This document shows positions 1 through 6,999 of a stretch of DNA of 49,432 nucleotides, piece after piece (position 1 is the stretch's first letter; each line of letters begins with the position of its first letter). The stretch spans positions 1 through 49,432 of the forward strand of contig JABGQM010000005.1 in the NCBI GenBank assembly GCA_018648805.1, read 5' to 3'. Made by a program: the position numbers and the translations under genes. The notes beneath the pieces were generated by a model that worked only from the letters and a program-made list of their open reading frames with translations, was not told where the DNA came from and made no database searches. The stretch is from Verrucomicrobiota bacterium. GTDB lineage: Bacteria > Verrucomicrobiota > Kiritimatiellia > UBA8416 > JABMPJ01.

Positions 1-48
1 GCCGCGAAAGCAGGCGGCAACGGAGAAAACAAACCTCATCCTAAAATC

Positions 49-951
49 ATGGGAGTCCCCTATCTACTCGAAAAGAACACGATGATGGCAGTGATAGTGG
101 CGGTGCTCTGTGCGAGTGTGGCACAGGCGGGGGTGAGTTATTCGGCGACGACGCGGGCGAAGGATGCGCGCGGTCGTGAGAAAGAGGTCTCTAAGATGCG
201 CGCCGTGGTTGACGGGATGGATGCGCGCATTGACATGGCGGCGCATGGCGGCGCGGTGCCCAAGGGCGGTTACCTGGTGACGCGTGACGGGGCCAAGACG
301 GTCACCATGGTGGACCCCAAGAAGAAGACCTACACAAAATGGGACATCGACAAGCTGGCCGGTATGGCGGGCAGCATTATGCAGGGATCGGGCGGTTTGC
401 TCAACATGTCGGTGACCGATCACAAGAGTGAAATGCTCCTGGATGAGAAGGGACCCAAGCTGTTGGGGGTGCCGACGCGTCACTACAAGTTCCGCACGAG
501 CTACACGATGTCGATGTCGGTAATGGGCTTTGCCCAGAAGTCGAAGATCGCCACCGAGCAGGAGATCTGGGCGGGGCAGGGGCTGGCTGACGATGCCACG
601 GCGCTGTGGTCACGCATCACGTCGTTCAGGACCGGCATTGAGGATATCGACAAGCTGCTGGCGGCTGAGACCGGCAAGGTTAAGGGCTTTCCGCTCAAGA
701 CCATCGTGGTGAGTCGTACCACCGATAGCCGGGGTCGCGAGAAGACCAGCGAGACGGTGACCGAGGTGACCGAGATGAAGCCGTTTAAGCCGGCCAAGAA
801 GGTCTTCGAGATCCCCGCCGGCTTCACCGAAGAGGAGATGATGATTCCCGGCCTCAGCACTGGCGGCCGTGGCGAGGACCCACCCGCCAAGAGCGATCCT
901 GCTGCTGCGGTGAACAGTTTTCTGCGCAGCTTCGGCGGCAAGAAGAAGTAG
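49..951 (+). CDS. Secreted DUF4412-like protein
   Basis: A 300-residue protein with an N-terminal hydrophobic stretch ending in VAQAG (about residues 13-28), which looks like a signal peptide, so it is probably periplasmic or outer-membrane associated. The rest is polar, rich in Lys/Met/Asp, and ends in a basic GGKKK tail. The segment near residues 240-265 (FKPAKKVFEIPAGF) resembles the closing motif of DUF4412 proteins, in which a measured value is followed by FxxPxGF. No catalytic motif is visible. The start is uncertain: ATG at 49 supplies a Lys to the signal n-region, while ATG at 82 would start directly at MMAVIV; neither has a good ribosome site. It converges on the efflux operon with a 28-nt gap. 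Function unknown; a LolA-like lipid or metal carrier fold is only a guess. Confidence 0.6.
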   Translation: MGVPYLLEKNTMMAVIVAVLCASVAQAGVSYSATTRAKDARGREKEVSKMRAVVDGMDARIDMAAHGGAVPKGGYLVTRDGAKTVTMVDPKKKTYTKWDIDKLAGMAGSIMQGSGGLLNMSVTDHKSEMLLDEKGPKLLGVPTRHYKFRTSYTMSMSVMGFAQKSKIATEQEIWAGQGLADDATALWSRITSFRTGIEDIDKLLAAETGKVKGFPLKTIVVSRTTDSRGREKTSETVTEVTEMKPFKPAKKVFEIPAGFTEEEMMIPGLSTGGRGEDPPAKSDPAAAVNSFLRSFGGKKK

Positions 952-979
952 CGGCGCGCGGTTAAGGCTAGCAGTCTCG

Positions 980-2311
980 CTACAGCAGAATGCCTGTGGC
1001 GCGCCGGATGTCCACGAGGGCGCGCTGAAGCGTGTTGCGGGCGCGGGAGCTCTCCAGTTTTGACTGGGTAAGCTGGTACTGCGATTCCAGGATGTCGAGC
1101 TGTGTTCCGTTGCCGGCTTCAAAACGGTTGCGCGAAAGGCGGAGGGCCTCCTCGGCCTGGGCCAGACTTTCCACGGTACTTTTCAGAATGCTCACGGCTT
1201 CTTCGTAGGCGTAGAAGGCATTGCGCACTTCACCGGAGACCTGCAGCTCGATTTCACGTTTCTCGTGTTCCAGCTGACGGATACGCGAGGTGGCTTGGCG
1301 TGCCCGGCTGCCTGTCAGTCCTCCGTTCCAGAGGTCCCAGTTTACACGCAGTCCCCCGGCCCATCCCACTATGTCGTCGCCACCAAACTGGTCGTTCTCA
1401 ATGCCGTAGCCGGCGAAGAGGTCCACCGTGGGGGCCTGTTCCCGGCGCAGTACTTTCAGGTCGTGTCGCGCGGCGATGATGAGTGCGTCCCGTTGCGCCA
1501 GTTCAGCCCGTTGTGCGACGGCCTGTTGGGTGGCCGCCTCAATGTCCTGTGCTGGCGTGGTGGGTTCCGGCGCGGCGAGTAGTCGGATGTCGTTGGCATC
1601 CTTCCCGGCGGGGTACTGCAAGCCGAGCAGGCGACGCAGGCGGTCCAGATGACGCCGGTAGTCGTTCTGTGCCCGGATGAGGGGCGGTCGGGCACTCGAT
1701 AGGGCCACGTCGGCCTGCAGAACATCGAACCGATCTCCCACATCGGCTTTCAGCCGGTTATCGGAAAACACCCGCTGTTCGGTCAGAACGGCAATCGCCT
1801 CTTCCCTCACCGCGATGGTGTCCTGTGCCAGCTCGGCGTCGTAATAGGTCTTGTGTATGCTGGCCAGAAGGTCCTGGCGGCGGCTTTCGAAGCGGCGCTC
1901 GGATGCCGCGTAGCGGCTGAGCTCGCCCTGCACCGCGTGGCGATGGCGGCCGCCTGAGAAGACCGTAATGGAAGCCTCCAGGTTGGCATTCCAACGGGTG
2001 TCATCCATCTCTCCAGACCCGCCAAAATCCTGCAGGCGGTCTTCATCGTACTGGGAGTAGCCGCCTGTTGCATTCAACCGCGGGCGTCGTGTGGCCTTGA
2101 TCTCGCGGACCCTGTGGTTCTGCTGGATCACGATCTCTTCGCTTTGCTTGAGTCGTGGACTGTGTGCCAGGGCGCGCGATACCGCCTCTTGGAGCGTGAG
2201 CTCAAGCGGCATCTCGGGACGTGGCGTGGTGGCGCCTGACCCGGGCTCGGGTGCGGCGTGTACCGCGAGTGTCAGCAGGATCAGAAGGGCGGGGGACAGA
2301 AGCATGTTCAT
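980..2311 (-). CDS. TolC-like outer-membrane efflux protein
   Basis: 443 residues, the usual size of an OEP-family channel that forms the outer-membrane exit duct of tripartite RND pumps. A signal peptide (MNMLLSPALLILLTLAVHA) is followed by the family hallmark LTLQEAVSRALAHSP, and there are two OEP halves rich in long amphipathic helices (for example LDILESQYQLTQSKLE near the end). The start at 2311 is chosen because it overlaps the RND pump stop codon as ATGA, has AGGAAAGGA just upstream and gives a proper signal peptide; the longer open frame upstream is a shadow of the pump gene. Third and last gene of the efflux operon. Substrate not predictable from sequence. Confidence 0.93.
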   Translation of the reverse strand: MNMLLSPALLILLTLAVHAAPEPGSGATTPRPEMPLELTLQEAVSRALAHSPRLKQSEEIVIQQNHRVREIKATRRPRLNATGGYSQYDEDRLQDFGGSGEMDDTRWNANLEASITVFSGGRHRHAVQGELSRYAASERRFESRRQDLLASIHKTYYDAELAQDTIAVREEAIAVLTEQRVFSDNRLKADVGDRFDVLQADVALSSARPPLIRAQNDYRRHLDRLRRLLGLQYPAGKDANDIRLLAAPEPTTPAQDIEAATQQAVAQRAELAQRDALIIAARHDLKVLRREQAPTVDLFAGYGIENDQFGGDDIVGWAGGLRVNWDLWNGGLTGSRARQATSRIRQLEHEKREIELQVSGEVRNAFYAYEEAVSILKSTVESLAQAEEALRLSRNRFEAGNGTQLDILESQYQLTQSKLESSRARNTLQRALVDIRRATGILL

Positions 2312-5300
2312 GTGGTCGGTCCTTTCCTGGGGCGACGTCGCTTCGTGAGGTCGGCCAGCAATGTGTACATCACAGGGATAACGAAGAGCGTAAGCAGTGT
2401 ACTGGTCATCATGCCGCCCACGGCGACGACGCCCAGCGGACGCCGGCTTTCTGCACCCGTACCAAAGCCAATCGCGATGGGCAGCAGGCCCGCAATCGTG
2501 GCCATACTGGTCATCAGAATGGGGCGCAGCCGGATGAGTCCGGCTTTGAGCATCGCCTCTGCCGCCGTGAGTCCCTTGGCGCGCTGCTGGTTGGCGAATT
2601 CGACCAGCAGAATGGAGTTCTTGGTGACCATGCCGATCAGCAGGATCAGCCCGACCTGGCTGAAGATGTTTACGTTCATCGAGGGAATGCGCGGTACGAT
2701 GGACGAGAGGATGCCCGCTATGGCCGGAGGATCCGGTGCGTAGTGGGCCCATCCGTAGAAGCTGGTACCGAAATGGTTGACCCAGCTCAGCAGGTAGAGC
2801 AGGCCAAACGCACCGACCAGCGCCAGCGGCAGGGCCAGCATCACGACAAAGGGACTGAAGAAGCTCTCGAACTGAGCCGCGAGGACCATGTAGACGACGA
2901 TAATGGCGAGGATCATGAACCCGTAAATATCGCCGGATGACTCCACGAGGTCTTTCGCCTCGCCCTTCCAGGTATAGGAAAATCCCTCGGGCAGCGTCTC
3001 CGCCAGGATCGCCTCCGCCTTCTTCATGGCCTCACCCAGGGGCAGTCCGGCCGGGGTGGCTTCCAGCGTTGCAGACCGCTCTCTTCCGTAGCGCTGAATC
3101 TCGGTCGGGCCGGCGCGCTCGCTGACCTCAACCAGGTTCCCCAGCTGTACGAGGTCGCCGCGTTGGTTACGCACATACATGCTGCCGATCTCGTCGGGTG
3201 TCATGCGGTGTTCGCGGTTTAGTTGGGCGATCACTTCATACTGCTTGCCGGCAAGCTTGATGGAGCTGACATCCTCGCCCCCCAGAAAGATCTGGAGCGT
3301 GCGGGATATATCGAAGACCGAAATGCCGAGCTCGGACGCGCGGTCACGATCGATCGTGACCGTGACCTCGGGCTTGCTCATCTCGAAAGCGGAACGTGGA
3401 CTGCTGAGGAAGCCTTCCTGCATGAAGCGGCCGGTCAACTGTTGCATGTAGGCGTTCAGCGCGGTCAGGTCGGGATGTTTGATCACCAACTCAAACGGCT
3501 GTCCGAATCCTGTTTCGACCGCCTTGGGCATAATGGGAATCGAGATGGCGCCTTCGACTTCCGTGATCAGGCGGGCGAACAGCCCGTGGGGACCGTCGAC
3601 AATATCGCGGGCGGAGGGACGCCCCTCATCCTTGAGGCGCACGAAGGCCAGGCCGAAGGTGGGGTCGCCCGGTCCCTCAAACGGAAGCGCAACCGCTGCG
3701 AAGTAGGATTCCACCGCCGGTTCGTCGTTCAGGATGCCTTCCACTTTCTCGATCATCCGTCCGGTGTATTCGGGTGAAGAGCCTACCGGGGTGATGGCCA
3801 GCGTGACCAGTCGTCCCTTGTCCTCCTCGGGCAGGAACTCCTGGTCGAGGTTGATATAGAAGTAGCCGGCCAAGCCGAGGGAGCACAGGGCGATCAGCAC
3901 AATCACCCAGCGATGGCGTAGCGACCAGGCGAGGTCACGCTCGTAGCGCGAGTTCAGGTTGTTGAACTTGACCTCGAGATAGTTGTAAACCCCGCCATGT
4001 TTTGTGGCGCCGACAGGCTTGAGTATCCTGGCGGCGACCATGGGCGAGAGACTCAACGCGACCACGGTGGAGATGATGACGGATGCCGAGAGCGAGATGG
4101 CAAACTCGAGCAGCAGGCGTCCGGTGATGCCGCCGATGAAGGCGAGGGGCAGAAAGACGGCCACCAGCGAGAGGGTTGTGGCGATGACAGCGAAGGCAAT
4201 TTCCTTGATGGCCGTGATGGCGGCATCGAAGGGCGCGGCGCCCTCCTCGATGTGGCGGTGAATATTCTCCAACACCACGATCGCATCATCCACCACGAGT
4301 CCGATTGCCAGCACGAGTGCCAGCAAGGTGAATATGTTGATCGTTAATCCCATGACATACAGCACGCCGAAGGTGGCCAGGATGGAGACGGGAATGGCCA
4401 GGGCCGGGACAAACGTGGAGCGAACGCCGCGCAGGAAGAGGAAGATCGTCAGTATGACCAGGACGAAGGCTATTCCCAGTGTGGTCCACACTTCGCGTAC
4501 GGCCGCGCCCACGTAGATCGACTCGTCGTATGGAAACTCGAAGCACACCCCGTCCGGAAGGCCGGGGGCAATCTCGGCCATGCGGGCCTTGACCCCGGCC
4601 GCTACGCTGAGCGTATTGCCTTTCGATTGGCGTACCACGCCGAGGCCAATCGAGGGCTTACCTTTGAAGCGCGCGATGGAGCGTTCGTCTTCAACGCCCA
4701 TCTCGGCGACGCCGATATCGCTCAGTCGGACCACCCCGTCGGCACCACGGCGGATCACCAGGCGATTGAACTCGGCCGGTGATTTCATCTCGCCGAGCGT
4801 ACGCACGGTCAGTTCACGGTCCAGGTTCTCCAGTCTGCCGCTGGGCAGTTCCAGGTTCTCCCGTTGCAGCGCGCCGGCCACGTCCAATACGGTGATGCCG
4901 CGCGCGGCCATGCGCTGGGCATCCAGGCGGATTCGGATGGCCCGCTTCTTCTCGCCGCCGAGGATGACCGAACTGACCCCCGGTACGGTTTGGAGCCGAT
5001 CCTTAACCTTCTGGTCGGCAATCTCGCTGAGTTCTTCGACCGTATGCTTGTCGCTGAAGAAGGCGACCCACATAATGGGCTGGGCGCCCGAGTCCTGCTT
5101 GGCGATAACGGGTTCATCAATGTCATCCGGCAGTTGGCCGCGTACACGTGAGACCAGGTCGCGTACGTCCTGGGCGGCGAGATCCACATCGCGGCCCTGC
5201 ACGAACTCGATCGTGATGTTGCTCACCTGCTCGCGACTCTGACTCGTGATCAGTTTGATGCTGTCGGCGCTGCCGAGGGCTTCTTCGAGCCGTTCCGTGA

Positions 5301-5487
5301 TTTCGGTCTCAACCACCTCGGCGTTGGCGCCGGGGTAGACCGTGCGCACGCTGACCACGGATGGGTCAATATCGGGAAGCTCCCGTACCGGCAGCCGCGC
5401 CAGGCCCAGGATGCCGAACACCACCAGGGCGGCGTTCATCATGATGGTCGCCACCGGGCGCCGTACAAAGGATTCGGCCAGATGCAT
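2308..5487 (-). CDS. RND efflux pump, AcrB/MexB family
   Basis: 1059 residues, full length for a hydrophobe/amphiphile efflux RND transporter of the inner membrane that exchanges drug for protons. It starts with the typical MHLAESFVRRPVATIMM first helix, followed by a long periplasmic porter domain, and the TM4 proton-relay pair Asp400-Asp401 (LVVDDAIVVLENIHRH) is intact. The second half repeats the architecture, with VVYMVLAAQFESFFSPF and the GMVTKNSILLVEFANQ helix. AAGGAG lies 7 nt before the ATG. It begins 1 nt after the adaptor stop and overlaps the TolC-like gene by 4 nt, so the three are a coupled operon. An insertion between TM10 and TM11 (around SWVNHFGTSFYGWAHYAP) is a little longer than in AcrB. 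Substrate unknown. Confidence 0.95.
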   Translation of the reverse strand: MHLAESFVRRPVATIMMNAALVVFGILGLARLPVRELPDIDPSVVSVRTVYPGANAEVVETEITERLEEALGSADSIKLITSQSREQVSNITIEFVQGRDVDLAAQDVRDLVSRVRGQLPDDIDEPVIAKQDSGAQPIMWVAFFSDKHTVEELSEIADQKVKDRLQTVPGVSSVILGGEKKRAIRIRLDAQRMAARGITVLDVAGALQRENLELPSGRLENLDRELTVRTLGEMKSPAEFNRLVIRRGADGVVRLSDIGVAEMGVEDERSIARFKGKPSIGLGVVRQSKGNTLSVAAGVKARMAEIAPGLPDGVCFEFPYDESIYVGAAVREVWTTLGIAFVLVILTIFLFLRGVRSTFVPALAIPVSILATFGVLYVMGLTINIFTLLALVLAIGLVVDDAIVVLENIHRHIEEGAAPFDAAITAIKEIAFAVIATTLSLVAVFLPLAFIGGITGRLLLEFAISLSASVIISTVVALSLSPMVAARILKPVGATKHGGVYNYLEVKFNNLNSRYERDLAWSLRHRWVIVLIALCSLGLAGYFYINLDQEFLPEEDKGRLVTLAITPVGSSPEYTGRMIEKVEGILNDEPAVESYFAAVALPFEGPGDPTFGLAFVRLKDEGRPSARDIVDGPHGLFARLITEVEGAISIPIMPKAVETGFGQPFELVIKHPDLTALNAYMQQLTGRFMQEGFLSSPRSAFEMSKPEVTVTIDRDRASELGISVFDISRTLQIFLGGEDVSSIKLAGKQYEVIAQLNREHRMTPDEIGSMYVRNQRGDLVQLGNLVEVSERAGPTEIQRYGRERSATLEATPAGLPLGEAMKKAEAILAETLPEGFSYTWKGEAKDLVESSGDIYGFMILAIIVVYMVLAAQFESFFSPFVVMLALPLALVGAFGLLYLLSWVNHFGTSFYGWAHYAPDPPAIAGILSSIVPRIPSMNVNIFSQVGLILLIGMVTKNSILLVEFANQQRAKGLTAAEAMLKAGLIRLRPILMTSMATIAGLLPIAIGFGTGAESRRPLGVVAVGGMMTSTLLTLFVIPVMYTLLADLTKRRRPRKGPTT

Positions 5488-5488
5488 G

Positions 5489-6658
5489 TCAGGCTCCTTC
5501 TTCGTCGGAGACTACGGGGGGGGGTGCGGGTAGGGGCGTGTCCGTGTCAGTGGGGAGGGACGGCGTGTCGGCCTGCGGAAAGAGCGGACCCGAGGGGACA
5601 CCATAGGCCTCTGATCCCGCCGTGGCCACCACGCGCATACCGGGTCCCATCTTCTGGAAACCCTCTACGACGACGTGCCCACCGGCCGCCAGGCCGGTGA
5701 GCACCTCGGCCTGCTTGGTGAACCGCCGGCCGATCTGTACCGGCACAAATTCCGAGATCCCCGCCGCGTTGACGCGCACCACCAGGGCGCCGCCCCCCAT
5801 GAGCTGAATGGCCGCTTCCGGAATCACGAGGCCGTGCTCCCTGGCCCCAAACACGATCGCAAGCCGGCCAAACATGCCCGGGGAGAGCCGGCGCGTGGGA
5901 TTGGGTATCGTGGCCTTAACACGGATTGTACGCGAGGCCGCGTCAAGACGGGGCGACAGGTACGACACCTTGCCGGAGAACGTCTCATCCGGATAGGCCG
6001 CGGTGCTGAAGTGGACCGCCTGTTCCTGCTGCACCTGGCCGAGGTAGCGTTCGGGTACATTGAAGGTGAGTTCGATGGGATCAACACTGTAGAGCCGCGT
6101 CAGCTCATCACCCACCCGCACGACCTGCCCGACGCTGACCCGGCATTCACCGACCACTCCGCTGAAGGGGGCTGTGATCGCGGTCTTGCCGGCCGCATCG
6201 CGGGCCAGGGCCAGGGCCGCGCTACTGCTGTTGTGCTCGGCCTCGGCCTGGTCGAGTGCCTGGCGGGAGACGGTCTGGCTTTCGAAGAGCTCCTTGTTGC
6301 GTGTGTAGCCCAACTCAGCCAGTGCGAAGCGGGCCTCGGCCTCTTTGAGGCGCGCCGTGGCCGCTACGTCATCCAGACGGAAGAAGGGGTGTCCGGCCTC
6401 GACCGGTTCGCCTTCGGTAAAGGATATCTCTGTGACGCGGGCCATGACCTCGCTGACGATCGTGATCTCTTCGATGGCTTCAAGCGAGGCCACCAGCTCC
6501 AGTCTGTCCTCGACTCGCTGTTGCACCACCTTGGCCACGACCGCCATGGCCGGGGCATCCGGGGGTGGGCCGCCAGCCTGTGGTGGCGGCTTGCCGCATC
6601 CGGTGGCGAGTAATAGGGCCGTCAGAAGAAGTGATCCATTGTGTATGTGTCGGTTCAT
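5489..6658 (-). CDS. RND periplasmic adaptor lipoprotein (MFP/HlyD family)
   Basis: 389 residues, a membrane-fusion protein linking the RND pump to its outer-membrane channel. The N-terminus has a lipoprotein-type signal ending at Cys21 (LLLATGC), though Ala at -3 is a weaker lipobox than Leu. Next come a Pro-rich linker, a beta-barrel/lipoyl half (VVQQRVEDRLELVASLEA), an alpha-hairpin (residues about 95-140, AEARFALAELGYTRNKELF), the second lipoyl half with TAPFSGVVGE, and the barrel domain (SPRLDAASRTIRVKATIPN), the standard adaptor order. The C-terminus is Pro/Asp-rich. First gene of the operon; an AGGA precedes the ATG. No regulator gene is adjacent. Confidence 0.93.
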   Translation of the reverse strand: MNRHIHNGSLLLTALLLATGCGKPPPQAGGPPPDAPAMAVVAKVVQQRVEDRLELVASLEAIEEITIVSEVMARVTEISFTEGEPVEAGHPFFRLDDVAATARLKEAEARFALAELGYTRNKELFESQTVSRQALDQAEAEHNSSSAALALARDAAGKTAITAPFSGVVGECRVSVGQVVRVGDELTRLYSVDPIELTFNVPERYLGQVQQEQAVHFSTAAYPDETFSGKVSYLSPRLDAASRTIRVKATIPNPTRRLSPGMFGRLAIVFGAREHGLVIPEAAIQLMGGGALVVRVNAAGISEFVPVQIGRRFTKQAEVLTGLAAGGHVVVEGFQKMGPGMRVVATAGSEAYGVPSGPLFPQADTPSLPTDTDTPLPAPPPVVSDEEGA

Positions 6659-6688
6659 CGTAGTATTCCTGTTCTGTTAGTGGTCTGC

Positions 6689-6718
6689 CTCATAGCCTGC
6701 ACTACTGATTGATCTCAA
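6689..6718 (-). promoter_or_regulatory. Candidate promoter of the efflux operon
   Basis: Reading the minus strand there is TTGAGA (6718-6713), an 18-nt spacer and TATGAG (6694-6689), about 30 nt before the adaptor ATG. The match to a sigma70 consensus is partial (5/6 and 4/6). Confidence 0.25.
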
Positions 6719-6821
6719 TGTGAACCGCGCACCATACAGGGAATCGAGTCGTCTAACCACTGATTAGAGCCTGTCCGGAAAGCGTGTGGGATACATAAAC
6801 AGGGAGAAACGGGGATAATAT

Positions 6822-6958
6822 CCAATATCCAACAAGGAATTCCCAATATCCAAGGTGAGAATTCGAGCGATACACACGGGAATCGCAGGAGGCCCCGTAA
6901 AGTCGGGCAAAGGATCCCCCCTTGGAAATTGGATCTGAATGTTGGCTGTTGGATATTG
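6822..6958. repeat. Heptad-phased inverted repeat A
   Basis: The left arm (6822-6854) reads as 7-mers CCAATAT CCAACAA, then GGAATTC CCAATAT, then CCAAGG. The right arm (6920-6958) carries the complement in the same 7-nt phase: CCTTGGA AATTGGA, TCTGAAT GTTGGCT, GTTGGAT ATTG. The right arm is longer by about one heptad; CCTTGGA(T/A)ATTGG and TGTTGGATATTG pair across the arms. The 65-nt centre is unrelated GC-rich sequence. It shares GTTGGCTGTTGG (6941-6952) with repeat B at 30332-30430. Confidence 0.75.
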
Positions 6959-6999
6959 AACTCTCCCTGAACTCGAATACTTTTTCGGATGCCCTCTGA

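Larger units (their letters stand above)
6659..6999. other. Gene-free stretch between PTPS-related gene and efflux operon
   Basis: 341 bases without a credible reading frame. The right-hand sequence of the efflux operon (candidate promoter) lies at its left end. The middle and right part holds a long imperfect inverted repeat built of 7-nt units, described separately. Both flanking genes are on the minus strand, so the stretch is the 3' flank of the PTPS-related gene and the 5' flank of the efflux operon. Confidence 0.6.

Noticed and set aside
2312..2752. 147-codon upstream extension of the TolC-like gene
   Set aside because: It lies inside the RND pump gene, is Arg/His-rich and would bury the signal peptide; the ATGA-coupled start is better.
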